Positions 8,123 to 17,336 of a DNA stretch of 64,000 bases are shown piece after piece. How positions within the stretch are numbered: position 1 is the stretch's first letter; every line of letters begins with the position of its first letter. The DNA is from Runella defluvii (GTDB lineage Bacteria > Bacteroidota > Bacteroidia > Cytophagales > Spirosomataceae), in contig NZ_JACIBY010000004.1 in NCBI RefSeq assembly GCF_014195535.1, forward strand, positions 123,730-187,729, in the 5' to 3' direction. The position numbers were made by a program, and so were the translations under genes. The notes under the pieces were generated by a model that saw only the letters and a program-made list of their open reading frames with translations, was not told the DNA's origin and did not search any database.

Positions 8123-9667
8123 ATGTACCAAAAGGGCGGTTGTTTGTTGTTGCTTTGGATGTGGGGAGTCGTTACCGCATCTGCTCAAACCAAGTACTGG
8201 GTGTTTTTTAAAGATAAAAACCCCCATGACGCCCCTGCCGTGTCGGCTAAGACGCTCGAAAACCGCCGCCTGCAAGGACTTACGGAGTCGGACGAAACCG
8301 ATTTGCCCGTTAATAAAGAATACCTAAAACAACTCCAAAGTCTTCAGTGTCAGCCCGTCATAGCCTCTCGTTGGCTCAATGCCGTTTCGGCCACCATTCC
8401 TGCGCAGCAATTGGAGGACGTCAAGCAGCTTTCGTTTGTTGAAAAAATTCAGCCCATGGACGGGCGTTTTTACATTGCCAAAACCAACGCGCGTCGCCGC
8501 TCTACGATGGCACCTGTGATGACCCAAATTCAGGCGGATGAATTTAAAAAAGTGGGCCTAACGGGCAAAGGCATTACGATTGGGGTGATTGATGCTGGTT
8601 TTTTTGAAGCAAAAGAGAGCCATTACCTCAAACATGTATTTGACAACAACGCGATTTTGGACAAACGCGATTATGTAAACCCACCTTTGACCCACTCGGA
8701 TGCGTTTTACAAAACCCAAGAGACATTTTCTGATTTTCACGGAACGGAAGTAATGAGTGCCATCACGGGTACAAGTCGCACCGAAAATACCCAAAGTGGT
8801 TTGGCAATTGACGCCCAGTTTTACCTCGCCCGCACCGACCACGGAACGCGCGAATGGCGCGGAGAAGAAGACAATTGGGTGGCGGCGATGGAATGGATGG
8901 ATAGCTTGGGGGTGCGCCTCATTAATACCTCGTTGGGGTATGCGCAAGGGTTTACTGATCCCAAAGAAAATTACTTGATTTCGCAAATGGATGGGCAGAC
9001 GAGCGTGATTAGCCGCGCAGCCCAAATCGCAGCCGACAAGAAGGGGATATTGGTGGTGGTATCGGCAGGAAATGAAGGCGACGACCCAAGTTGGCGCATT
9101 ATTTCTACCCCCGCCGATGCGCAGGGCGTTCTTTCGGTGGGTGCGACCAATCAGCGTTTCTGGAACCGAATCGGATACAGCAGCATTGGCCCCGAATATT
9201 TGTCGTACCTCAAACCCAACGTTTCGTGCTTCTCGCTGTACGGCACCTCCTTGGCGGCACCTGTCATTACGGGTTTTGCGGCTTGCTTGATGCAGGCTAA
9301 TCCTGCGTTGAACAACAAACAACTGATTCAAATCATCGAAAAATCAGCGCATTTGTACCCTTACGGCAACAATTTCGTGGGCTATGGCGTGCCTTTGGCA
9401 TCGCGGGCTTTAGGGCTTGTTCAAAATTCGGCCGAAGCCAGTGCCACTTATGCCAAAGAAGTCAAAGCGGAGGGTTTGACATATATTCTGAAAATTCCCG
9501 AAGCGGGCGATATGGTTTCTTTGTTCCATAAAAAAAGTCCCACACACGTACTTTCGCAAGAAATTGTACGGGTGCGGGACGGCCAACTCACACTCAAACG
9601 CCGTGACGGTGAAACACGTACCACCGTTGACCTCAAAAATGAGGTGATTGAGGTGATTTGGGAGTGA
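8123..9667 (+). CDS. Secreted subtilisin-like S8 serine peptidase
   Basis: This 514-residue protein has a signal peptide ending at SAQ-TKYW, a prodomain-like region to about residue 130, and a catalytic S8 domain. The triad is visible: D157 in GVIDAGF, H206 in DFHGTEV and S376 in YGTSLAAP, with oxyanion-hole N317 in SAGNEG. It should be exported and act as an endopeptidase. The last 90 residues form a small beta-rich tail, but I do not see a canonical type IX sorting domain. It is transcribed divergently from the sensor kinase across a 216-bp region and convergently with the PhyH gene, with 2 bp between the stops. Confidence 0.93.
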   Translation: MYQKGGCLLLLWMWGVVTASAQTKYWVFFKDKNPHDAPAVSAKTLENRRLQGLTESDETDLPVNKEYLKQLQSLQCQPVIASRWLNAVSATIPAQQLEDVKQLSFVEKIQPMDGRFYIAKTNARRRSTMAPVMTQIQADEFKKVGLTGKGITIGVIDAGFFEAKESHYLKHVFDNNAILDKRDYVNPPLTHSDAFYKTQETFSDFHGTEVMSAITGTSRTENTQSGLAIDAQFYLARTDHGTREWRGEEDNWVAAMEWMDSLGVRLINTSLGYAQGFTDPKENYLISQMDGQTSVISRAAQIAADKKGILVVVSAGNEGDDPSWRIISTPADAQGVLSVGATNQRFWNRIGYSSIGPEYLSYLKPNVSCFSLYGTSLAAPVITGFAACLMQANPALNNKQLIQIIEKSAHLYPYGNNFVGYGVPLASRALGLVQNSAEASATYAKEVKAEGLTYILKIPEAGDMVSLFHKKSPTHVLSQEIVRVRDGQLTLKRRDGETRTTVDLKNEVIEVIWE

Positions 9668-9669
9668 GA

Positions 9670-10692
9670 TTACAACTTTTCGCCTGCCTTCAAGATGTTT
9701 TCTTGATCTCCAAAATCAGGGTTATTATAAATAGCTACGCCGTTGTGGTGCTCCGTGATGGGTTTCTGAGCGGGGCGGTGGCGGTGAAAAGGCAATGCTT
9801 CCTCTGTTGAATAATGGCAAACGTACGATTTACGAGTCTGTTCAGGATTACCGATAATATCGCCGCCGTGGGCCAACGCCGCGTGCCAGATGAGTACATC
9901 ACCTCGCTTAATGAGCAGCGTATCTTTGGGGTAGTTTAGTTCGGCACATGTTTTGTCCAAATATTCCGCAAATTCAAGCGGCGTTCGAGTAGAGCGCTGG
10001 TTATACACAATGCCGTTTCCAAAATTGAATTTAGGCATTTTGTGCGAACCTATGTAGTAGTAAAGTGGGCCAGAATCAATTTTGATGTCTTCGAGCGGAA
10101 TCCAAGCTGCTGCCAAATGGCTCGGCATTTTGGCCGTTACCCATGGGAAATCTTGGTGCGTAGGCTGCTGGCTTCCGTACAAAAAAGTAAGGCTTTGCAT
10201 CACCACGGTTTTTTGCTGGAAAATGGCGTCCAAAAACGTCACAATAGCTGGGTGAGTCATCAACTTCTTTCCTGCCACGGAGAGATTATGGAAATCGTTG
10301 AGTTTTACATACTTCCCTTTTAGCGCTTCTTTGGGAAATTCTCCAATTTGGCGTTCGCGGACGGGGTCGAATTGGGGAAGGTCAATCCGCGTCCAAATTT
10401 TATATTTTGTAGGATTTTCTAATAACTCTTCCACATCCGACCAAAAAACGTTCAGTAATTCTGCTTGAATGGCTTGCTCTAAAACGACATAACCATTTTT
10501 CTGCCAAAACTTTAGCTTTTCCGCTAAGTCGTAGGATACCTCGAATGGAGGCTGATAATCTTTGATAAAAGTATCAATGTTTGCATCCGTGCGGTCAATC
10601 CAAGGAAGCGTGGCAGCATCAAACTCTGTTTGGGGAAATAACTGTTCTTTGACAGTAAGCGCTTTTTGCTTAATTTGAGATAATACACCCAT
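9670..10692 (-). CDS. Phytanoyl-CoA dioxygenase (PhyH) family oxygenase
   Basis: This 340-residue non-haem Fe(II)/2-oxoglutarate oxygenase shows the metal triad H179-x-D181 (PTHQDFPW) and H275 (LAHGGD), with R287 (EQTRKSY) as the likely 2-oxoglutarate anchor. Length and spacing match PhyH-family small-molecule hydroxylases. The substrate cannot be read from the sequence. It lies 51 bp downstream of a GntR-type regulator gene on the same strand, which may control it. Confidence 0.88.
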   Translation of the reverse strand: MGVLSQIKQKALTVKEQLFPQTEFDAATLPWIDRTDANIDTFIKDYQPPFEVSYDLAEKLKFWQKNGYVVLEQAIQAELLNVFWSDVEELLENPTKYKIWTRIDLPQFDPVRERQIGEFPKEALKGKYVKLNDFHNLSVAGKKLMTHPAIVTFLDAIFQQKTVVMQSLTFLYGSQQPTHQDFPWVTAKMPSHLAAAWIPLEDIKIDSGPLYYYIGSHKMPKFNFGNGIVYNQRSTRTPLEFAEYLDKTCAELNYPKDTLLIKRGDVLIWHAALAHGGDIIGNPEQTRKSYVCHYSTEEALPFHRHRPAQKPITEHHNGVAIYNNPDFGDQENILKAGEKL

Positions 10693-10743
10693 GATAGAAA
10701 GTGGATAGTGGTTTATATCTCAAATATAAAAAAGATGCAGCGA

Positions 10744-11463
10744 TTAAAACCGACCTTTTAATAAGTATTTGTTGGTGCAGGCAAACAAGGACGAAAAAAA
10801 GGTAAGATGCGGACGGTTGGTTTCAATTTTCTTTTCGAGACGCAAAATCGGCTTGCCCGTCGGGATACGCATCAGGTGGGCTATCTCATTGGGGGCGGTC
10901 ATGGCCCATACCTTTTCTTCTCCGCCTTTTACAATTACGTTGTAACGTTTTCGTAAAGTATCAAACAATGACTTGTTTTCTAGGGTAATTCTGTAAAAAT
11001 TAGGAAGTTCGCTGGCAGGAAGTGCGATTCGTTCGTAAAAAACCACTTCTTTGTTGACCGTGCGGAGGCGTTCGATGTAGTAAAAAGAGGAGTCCGTTTG
11101 CTCAGGTTGAAATAAAAAATCGGGCGGAAAACGAGACATCATACCTCGGGTTAGAATTTCGGTCTGAATTTCAGGCACATTTTTCAAATCGTGGTGGCTA
11201 TGTGGCTCAATCGACAACATCCCCGAGCCCACAGGCAGTGGCAGCACCACACTCCCTTTCCCTTGGTATTTTTTGATATATCCCTCTTCGGCCAGCATCG
11301 ACAACGCCTGTCGAATCGTTGGCTGAGTAAGCTTATACGCTTGCTGAAGCTCTTTTTCAGAGGGCAATAAGCTACCAATTTCATATATACCATTGTGCAG
11401 CTGTTGGCGGAGCGTCTCGTATAAAAACTGGTATTGGGGGAGGCGGGGAGCGGCTTCTGTCAT
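10744..11463 (-). CDS. GntR-family transcriptional regulator (HutC/UTRA type)
   Basis: This 239-residue protein has an N-terminal winged helix (YETLRQQLHNGIYEIG, LPSEKELQQAYKLTQPTIRQAL) and a C-terminal UTRA ligand-binding domain (FYYIERLRTVN, YERIALPASELPNF, ILRLEKKI). I chose the ATG at 11463 (MTEAAPRLPQ), because the longer frame would need a GTG start and adds only a hydrophobic stretch untypical of the family. It is 51 bp upstream of the PhyH gene and divergent from nuoK across 65 bp, so it could repress either. The effector is unknown. Confidence 0.9.
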   Translation of the reverse strand: MTEAAPRLPQYQFLYETLRQQLHNGIYEIGSLLPSEKELQQAYKLTQPTIRQALSMLAEEGYIKKYQGKGSVVLPLPVGSGMLSIEPHSHHDLKNVPEIQTEILTRGMMSRFPPDFLFQPEQTDSSFYYIERLRTVNKEVVFYERIALPASELPNFYRITLENKSLFDTLRKRYNVIVKGGEEKVWAMTAPNEIAHLMRIPTGKPILRLEKKIETNRPHLTFFSSLFACTNKYLLKGRF

Positions 11464-11528
11464 AAGTACGATGAATTGAGGCAGCAAAGGTAGCACCTCT
11501 TTTTAAATATTTTTCTTAACATTGCATC

Positions 11529-11843
11529 ATGCAAGTCATCGTACCCCTCCATTACTATCTTATCGTGGCAGCCGCTTTGTTTAGTATCGGCGTAGCAGTC
11601 ATTATTACCAAACGAAACGCCATTGCGGTTTTGATTGGTATAGAGCTTATTCTCAATGCCGTAAATTTGAATTTGGTCGCTTTTTCTCAATATGACCCCG
11701 TGCGTCTTTCTGGACAAATGCTCACGTTGTTTGTGATGGTGATTGCAGCGGCGGAGTCGGCGGTGGCATTGGCTATTTTGTTAAAGGTATATCGGTATTA
11801 TCAAACCGCTGATTTGGACAAAATTAGTTCGATGAAAAAATAA
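11529..11843 (+). CDS. nuoK: NADH-quinone oxidoreductase subunit K, stand-alone
   Basis: This 104-residue membrane protein has three predicted helices. The conserved membrane glutamates of NuoK/MrpC are present: E39 in IGIELILNAVN and E76 in AAAESAVAL. In complex I it sits in the membrane arm and takes part in proton pumping. No other nuo gene lies nearby: the next gene downstream is a GWxTD protein and the one upstream is a regulator on the other strand. A Mrp antiporter subunit C is the alternative, but none of its usual partners is present either. Confidence 0.88.
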   Translation: MQVIVPLHYYLIVAAALFSIGVAVIITKRNAIAVLIGIELILNAVNLNLVAFSQYDPVRLSGQMLTLFVMVIAAAESAVALAILLKVYRYYQTADLDKISSMKK

Positions 11844-11945
11844 CGCCTAATACGCGATTTGGTGATTACAATCGTTTTAATCAATAAGAAGTTATCGACT
11901 GAAGTTTGTAGTCGTAGGGCTTTGTTAAAAATATCCTAAAAAGAA

Positions 11946-13235
11946 ATGATGAAGCGTATGAGAAGCGTTGTATTCCTGTTGATTCTTCTAGGAAGTGGCT
12001 TGATGGCGCAAGCTCAGTTTGGCAATAAAAATAAAAAACGGCAAGCCACCGCCACTGATGCCAACAAAAGCGTGGACGAGGTGACAATATTGGGAATCAA
12101 AAGCAAATTTTTAGCAAAAGATTCTACCAATGTCACGGTATTTATGCGGGTGGACTTGACCAAACCCAACAACGTTCCTGTGCGTTGGCGAGAATTTACC
12201 GAAAAATTTACCCTCAACTACGTAGTGTATCCCGACTTCTCTTCAAGAGAACGGTTAGCGTATGGCAATATTCCGCTGAACGAACAAAATGTGGTGCAGT
12301 TGAGTCATACCCGTTTTATGATTCGATTTGAGGTAAAAAGACCTGCCAACCATGCTTCGGGGGTGCTATTGGGTGAAATTTCTGAAATAGGAACCACCAA
12401 AAAAGTGCTGAATGACTTGGCCATTAAGTTTCGCGATACGAAGCTTGGCGAGCGGTTTGCCCTGTTTGAACGAACAGGACGCGTGCCGTTGCTTCAAAAC
12501 TACGTAAACCTAAACGACACGGTTCAGCTTCAAGACATCAACAAGTCGGTGAAAGAGCTGTATGTGATGCGTTATCGCCACGATTTTGAACCTGCCCAGT
12601 CGCCGATGAATACCAATCCACGGAATGCCGCCCGAACGTTGGGGGTGGATACAACTTTTAAAATTTCGACAAGCTCACCGCTCATATTTAAGGAAGAAGG
12701 GCTTTATTACATGACAGAGGACACGACAGATACGTACGGTGTGGGAATCGTGGTGACCAATAAGCGCTTTCCTAAAATGACGCGCCCTGCCGAGCTCGTT
12801 CGTCCTGTGATGTACATGAGTCAGGCCAACGAAATCAACGAAATGCTGGCACCGAAAGACCCTAAAAAATCCCTCGACCGTTATTGGTTGAATTTAATGA
12901 ACGGGAACAGCGACTTGGCAAAACGTACGATTAGCGCCTTTTATAGCCGCGTCGAAGAAGCAAACCGACTTTTTACAACTTACAAAGAAGGTTGGAAAAC
13001 GGACAAAGGTATGATTTACATTATTATGGGTTCACCCGACCGCGTGCAACGAAGCAAAGACCGCGAGGTGTGGGTGTATTCGCAGCGGGCTAATTTTTCC
13101 GAAATAAACTTCACATTCAACCGCCGCCCCAATCAATTTGTAGAAGATCACTACGAGCTTCAACGTTACGTCGAATATCAACCTATTTGGTATCCAATGG
13201 TCGAAGCGTGGCGAACAGGCGCGGTGAGAGATTAG
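11946..13235 (+). CDS. GWxTD domain-containing exported protein
   Basis: This 429-residue protein has a signal peptide (MKRMRSVVFLLILLGSGLMAQA after the first Met) and a C-terminal GWxTD domain with the signature GWKTDKGMIYI followed by GSPDRV. Such proteins are widespread in Bacteroidota. They are exported and their function is not well defined. The N-terminal part has beta-sandwich character. It stands alone and converges with sppA; the gap carries hairpin repeats rather than a simple terminator. Confidence 0.85.
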   Translation: MMKRMRSVVFLLILLGSGLMAQAQFGNKNKKRQATATDANKSVDEVTILGIKSKFLAKDSTNVTVFMRVDLTKPNNVPVRWREFTEKFTLNYVVYPDFSSRERLAYGNIPLNEQNVVQLSHTRFMIRFEVKRPANHASGVLLGEISEIGTTKKVLNDLAIKFRDTKLGERFALFERTGRVPLLQNYVNLNDTVQLQDINKSVKELYVMRYRHDFEPAQSPMNTNPRNAARTLGVDTTFKISTSSPLIFKEEGLYYMTEDTTDTYGVGIVVTNKRFPKMTRPAELVRPVMYMSQANEINEMLAPKDPKKSLDRYWLNLMNGNSDLAKRTISAFYSRVEEANRLFTTYKEGWKTDKGMIYIIMGSPDRVQRSKDREVWVYSQRANFSEINFTFNRRPNQFVEDHYELQRYVEYQPIWYPMVEAWRTGAVRD

Positions 13236-13240
13236 AAAAA

Positions 13241-13355
13241 AGTGCAGAATGTCGAATTAACCCATTCGACATTCTGCACTCGACACTCAAAAATCGGGTT
13301 GTGAGCAACCCTCTGCACAATTATTCGACACTCTGCACTCTACCCTCGACATTCC
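13241..13355. repeat. Composite intergenic repeat: GTCGAA hairpin plus TGAG-loop hairpin
   Basis: The gap between two convergent genes is filled by repeats. 13241-13280 is a perfect hairpin with a 16-bp stem (AGTGCAGAATGTCGAA) and an 8-nt loop. 13296-13311 is GGGTTGTGAGCAACCC, a member of the TGAG-loop family. Further copies of the words ATTCGACA and CTCTGCACTC follow up to 13355. Both families recur elsewhere in the window. The long stems may stop transcription from both sides, though there is no clean T-run. Confidence 0.8.
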
Positions 13356-15112
13356 TACTTAATAGTAATATCAAATGGCAAGCGTGCTTGCGTTCCTTCC
13401 ATTTGTTGGAGTTTCTTCAAGGTTTTGAGGTAAGGAGCGAAGTCGCCTAGTTTTTGCTGCAACATGGCTTCTTCGGCGTTATTAGAAAACTTCGTTATCA
13501 TTTCCTCAAACACATTCTTTTCTTTTGGATAGCGAACGCGGTAGTCACCTTCTTTCAATTTGGCCGATTTTGCTGCAATTTCAATCGCTTTGTCTAACCC
13601 ACCAAACTCGTCGATAAGACCGTTCCCTTTGGCTTCACGACCCGACCATACCCGTCCCGACGCCAATGACTGAAGCTTCTCCAACGGCATTTTACGACCT
13701 TCGGCTGCTTTTTTGGTAAATACGGCGTAGATGTTTTCGGTGCTGCGCTGCATACGGCTGTTCTCAAAAGGTGTCATTTCACGCGTTACACTTGGCCAAT
13801 CAGAGTGGGCGTTGGTATTTACGCGGTCGAAGGTAATCCCCAATTTGTTGCGGAAGGTATTTTGGAAGTTAAACAACACGCTAAATACCCCGATTGAGCC
13901 CGTGATGGTGTTTGGATGTGCCACGATTTTGTCGCAACCCATGGCCATGTAATAGCCACCCGATGCCGCTACGTCCGACATAGACGCAATCACAGGTTTT
14001 TCTTTGCGGGTCAACTGAACCTCACGCCACATCACATCCGACGCCAAGGCGCTACCTCCAGGGGAGTTGATACGAAGCACGACAGCTTTCACTTTTTTAT
14101 CTTTGCGGGCCTTGCGAAGCTCATCAACGATTGTCTCCGAACCAATGTTGCCATCGTTGCTTTTACCCGACATGATAGCACCTTCACCGATAATGACCGC
14201 GATACGGTTGTCGCTGCTGCCTTCTTTGACGTGTTTTTCGGCTTTTGAATACTTGCTGAGTCCTACAAACTTGATTTTATCATCTTCGCCCAACTTGAGT
14301 TCTTTGCGAAGTGCGCTTTCCACCTCGTCGTAGTAGCCCACGTGCGTGATAAGTTTGTGCGTGAGGGCATCTTGCGGAGAGTCAATGCTGAGTGAGTCAG
14401 CCAAGTTTTTCAACTGAGTAGGCGTGATTTTTCGTGCTTGCGAAATTTTATCCACCGCGTGGTCGAAAATGTTATTAATCAACACCTGATTTTGAAGACG
14501 ACTAGCGTCGCTCATGTTTTCGCGAAAGAAAGGCTCTACGGCACTTTTATATTCTCCAACCCGAAAAATTAAAGGCTTCACTTCCAGTTTGTCGAGCGTG
14601 CCTTTGTAGAAATCATATTCAGCGCTGAGGCCGTTCCACTCCATTCCACCTGCGGGATTGAGGTAAATTTTGTCGGCAACCGACGCCAAGTAATACGCTT
14701 TTTCGGTCATTACTTCGCCGTAAGCATACACAAACTTGTTCGATTTCTTGAAATCAAGAATCGCATCGCGGATTTCCTCAGCGGTAGCCCAGCCCACCAT
14801 TGGGTATTGTACATCAAGATATACCCCTTTGATATTAGGGTCTTGCTTGGCATTGGCGAGTGCCGAGCGAATATCGAGTAAGCCAAGGACATTGCCTTGC
14901 CCGCCCGAAAATTCGGCGAAGGGGTTCTCAACGGCTACTTCTTGAACAGGGTTGTTGAGATTGAGCTTTAACACAGAATTAGTTTCTATCGGTGTGCTAT
15001 CTTCAGAAGAACCTACGGCGGCTACGATTCCAACAAAAAGGAAAAAGCCGAGGAGAGAAAACAGGAATAGACCGACGATGGTTGCGAAAACGTACTTAAT
15101 AAACTGCCACAT
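13355..15112 (-). CDS. sppA: Signal peptide peptidase SppA, long (67K) type
   Basis: This 585-residue protein has one N-terminal membrane helix (about residues 5-32) and two tandem ClpP-like peptidase_S49 domains. The catalytic dyad of long SppA is in place: K148 in SVADKIYLNP of the first domain and S384 in VAASGGYYMA of the second. The enzyme degrades signal peptides left in the inner membrane. The gene is single, followed by repeats at its 3' end. Confidence 0.95.
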   Translation of the reverse strand: MWQFIKYVFATIVGLFLFSLLGFFLFVGIVAAVGSSEDSTPIETNSVLKLNLNNPVQEVAVENPFAEFSGGQGNVLGLLDIRSALANAKQDPNIKGVYLDVQYPMVGWATAEEIRDAILDFKKSNKFVYAYGEVMTEKAYYLASVADKIYLNPAGGMEWNGLSAEYDFYKGTLDKLEVKPLIFRVGEYKSAVEPFFRENMSDASRLQNQVLINNIFDHAVDKISQARKITPTQLKNLADSLSIDSPQDALTHKLITHVGYYDEVESALRKELKLGEDDKIKFVGLSKYSKAEKHVKEGSSDNRIAVIIGEGAIMSGKSNDGNIGSETIVDELRKARKDKKVKAVVLRINSPGGSALASDVMWREVQLTRKEKPVIASMSDVAASGGYYMAMGCDKIVAHPNTITGSIGVFSVLFNFQNTFRNKLGITFDRVNTNAHSDWPSVTREMTPFENSRMQRSTENIYAVFTKKAAEGRKMPLEKLQSLASGRVWSGREAKGNGLIDEFGGLDKAIEIAAKSAKLKEGDYRVRYPKEKNVFEEMITKFSNNAEEAMLQQKLGDFAPYLKTLKKLQQMEGTQARLPFDITIK

Positions 15113-15363
15113 GAGTATAAAAGAGAAAAAATGTAATGGTCAAAAATAGGATTCTTAATTCACCTAACAAACAAAAATACGTTTTGGACTTGCGAAGGAG
15201 GAGGGTTTATGTTAAAAGGTGGATTGGTTGTACAAGTGGGAAAATGAGTGTATGGCTTTGAATGACATCGTGGTTGCACAAAAAATGTTAAAAGTCTTAA
15301 AGTTTCTTAACGAGCTTAGCACCTAAAAAATAATCTGGATAGTTTGCCAAAAACTTTACACAG

Positions 15364-15678
15364 ATGCTATCGGTTGTGTTGCACTTTTACAAAAACTTTT
15401 GGATAATTCTGCACCTTGTGGCGTGGAGCGGCTGGTTGGCCGTGGGCGCACCCATTGGCGAGGAGTGGTGGGGAATGCTTGCGCCTCTTTTTTGGCTTAA
15501 ACTGGCCTCTTACGGCGTAGTTTGGCTTTTGATGCAGACATTTTCTCGCGAAGGCTACCTCTTTTATCAAAACTTGGGCTATTCGCCAACGACGCTTTTT
15601 GTGGGTGCTTTTGGGCTTGACATGGTTTTATTTTTTACTTTATTAACCGCCATTCGATGGATGCTATTACTATTTTAG
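15364..15678 (+). CDS. Small membrane protein paired with an ABC ATPase
   Basis: This 104-residue protein has about three hydrophobic segments (FWIILHLVAWSGWLAVGA, MLAPLFWLKLASYGVVWLL, LFVGAFGLDMVLFFTLLTAI). It shares no family signature I know. Its 3' end overlaps the start of the ABC ATPase gene by 22 bp, which argues for translational coupling and a joint function, possibly as a small membrane partner of the ATPase. It is too small to be an ordinary ABC permease. Confidence 0.7.
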   Translation: MLSVVLHFYKNFWIILHLVAWSGWLAVGAPIGEEWWGMLAPLFWLKLASYGVVWLLMQTFSREGYLFYQNLGYSPTTLFVGAFGLDMVLFFTLLTAIRWMLLLF

Positions 15679-16316
15679 AGATAGACAGCGTGGAACTGTC
15701 GTTTGACGAACGTAAAATTTTACAAAGCGTTTATTTGAAAATTCCTCGGTATCAAATCACGTCTATTTTGGGGCGAAATGGTTGTGGGAAGTCTTCGTTG
15801 CTGCAAATTGTGTTTGGAACAATGAGGGCAACGAACAAGTCGGTTAGGGTCAATGGAAAGTACGTCGAATCACTTTACCGACAAGGCAACGTGGCGCGCT
15901 ACCTGCCGCAGCATCCACTTACTCCGTCGTCGATGAAGGTAAAAGATGCCTTGACTTGGTATGGCGTGGATCTCCATGAAGCGAAGTACGACAAACTTCC
16001 GACGCTTATTTCGCAGCGAATGGGGGAGTTGTCGGGGGGAGAAAGGCGCTTTATTGAAGCATTGATGGTGTTGCTTTCGCCCGTGCCGTTTGTGTTGCTC
16101 GATGAGCCATTTACCAATTTAGCCCCCATTTATGTAGAAGCACTCAAACAGCATATTGTTGAGCAAAAACAAAATAAAGGGGTTTTAATCACCGACCATT
16201 TGCACCGAGAGGTGCTAGATATTGCCGACCAGAATTACTTGATTCAAAGTGGAAGTACGTATTTGCTCACGAACCCCCGTCAGGAGCTGGTCGATAGGGG
16301 GTATCTTCCAGGATAG
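15657..16316 (+). CDS. ABC transporter ATP-binding protein
   Basis: This 219-residue protein contains a complete ABC ATPase. Walker A is GRNGCGKSS, the signature is LSGGERR, Walker B is FVLLDEPF, and the H-loop His is in LITDH. It lacks extra domains. The gene overlaps the preceding small membrane protein gene by 22 bp. No full permease is nearby, so the transported substrate is unknown. Confidence 0.88.
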   Translation: MDAITILEIDSVELSFDERKILQSVYLKIPRYQITSILGRNGCGKSSLLQIVFGTMRATNKSVRVNGKYVESLYRQGNVARYLPQHPLTPSSMKVKDALTWYGVDLHEAKYDKLPTLISQRMGELSGGERRFIEALMVLLSPVPFVLLDEPFTNLAPIYVEALKQHIVEQKQNKGVLITDHLHREVLDIADQNYLIQSGSTYLLTNPRQELVDRGYLPG

Positions 16317-16360
16317 ATAACGACTATTTGCCCAAAAATTTGTTACTTTGCCCCGTTAAT

Positions 16361-16470
16361 GATGGTTTACGGTTGGGAGATTTATGGTTTATGGTGGAAG
16401 TAATGTCCTGAACAGTAAACAACTAGCTATAAACTTTACAAACTCTAAACGGTAAGCTCTAAACCGAAAA
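16361..16470. repeat. GTTTA/TAAAC word-rich block in the fabI leader
   Basis: The 170-bp leader of fabI contains repeated words: GGTTTACGGTT and TTTATGGTTTATGG on the left, then AGTAAAC, TATAAAC and the pair CTCTAAACGGTAAG / CTCTAAACC on the right. The two halves are loosely complementary. It resembles a degenerate dispersed element. I cannot show a defined copy boundary. Confidence 0.3.
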
Positions 16471-16486
16471 TAGCAAACTCAAAAAA

Positions 16487-17290
16487 ATGGCAAACGGAAT
16501 ATTACAAGGGAAACGCGGCATCATCTCTGGTGCCCTCGACGAAAACTCAATTGCGTGGAAAGTAGCCTTGAAAGCTAAGGCAGAAGGTGCTTCTTTCACG
16601 TTGACCAACGCCCCAATCGCGATGCGTATGGGCGAAATTAAAAAATTGTCGGAGGCATGTGAGGCAGAAATTATCCCCGCCGATGCGACGTCACTCGAAG
16701 ATATCGAAAACCTCTACGGCAAATCAATGGACGTATTGGGTGGAAAAGTGGATTTTGTGCTTCACTCCATTGGGATGTCACCCAACATCCGTAAAGGACG
16801 TGCTTACGGTGATTTGAACTACGAGTGGTTCCTAAAAAGTGTGGATGTTTCGGCGTTGTCGTTTCATAAATTTTTACAAGTAGCCGAAAAAATGGACGCC
16901 ATCAACGAGTGGGGAAGTGTCGTAGCCCTTACGTACATGGCGGCTCAGCGTACGTTTCCTTTCTATACCGACATGGCCGAAGCCAAAGCGATGTTGGAGT
17001 CGATTGCGCGTAGCTACGGTTACCGTTACGGAAAACTTAAAAAGGTGCGCGTAAACACCGTTTCGCAGTCACCTACCAAAACTACGGCTGGAAACGGTAT
17101 CGGTGGTTTTGATAAATTCTATGATTTTGCCGAAAAAATGGCTCCGCTAGGAAATGCCTCGGCCGATTCATGCGCTGATTTTGTGACCATGATGTTCTCA
17201 GATTACACCCGCATGGTAACGATGCAAAATCTTTTCCACGACGGAGGTTTCTCAAACGTCGGTATCTCAGCCGAAGTGTTGGAAGGATAG
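16487..17290 (+). CDS. fabI: Enoyl-[acyl-carrier-protein] reductase (NADH) FabI
   Basis: This 267-residue SDR-fold enzyme reduces the enoyl-ACP double bond in the last step of each fatty-acid elongation cycle. It shows the FabI form of the cofactor loop (GALDENSIAW), the SIGMSPN segment and the catalytic set Y150, Y160 and K167 in the spacing LTYMAAQ then YTDMAEAKAM. Length and C-terminus are typical. It is monocistronic, closed by a strong 15-bp hairpin at 17299-17331. Confidence 0.95.
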   Translation: MANGILQGKRGIISGALDENSIAWKVALKAKAEGASFTLTNAPIAMRMGEIKKLSEACEAEIIPADATSLEDIENLYGKSMDVLGGKVDFVLHSIGMSPNIRKGRAYGDLNYEWFLKSVDVSALSFHKFLQVAEKMDAINEWGSVVALTYMAAQRTFPFYTDMAEAKAMLESIARSYGYRYGKLKKVRVNTVSQSPTKTTAGNGIGGFDKFYDFAEKMAPLGNASADSCADFVTMMFSDYTRMVTMQNLFHDGGFSNVGISAEVLEG

Positions 17291-17298
17291 TTTTTTAC

Positions 17299-17331
17299 AA
17301 CTTCCCGAAAGCTTAGAGCTTTCGGGAAGTT
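17299..17331. terminator. Bidirectional-looking hairpin between fabI and namZ
   Basis: A perfect 15-bp stem (AACTTCCCGAAAGCT) with a 3-nt TAG loop lies between two convergent genes. It is one of three hairpins in this window with a 15-bp stem and 3-nt loop (see 25455-25487 and 36701-36733). The first of those two shares the CCCGAAAG core. Confidence 0.8.
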
Positions 17332-17336
17332 CCTTG

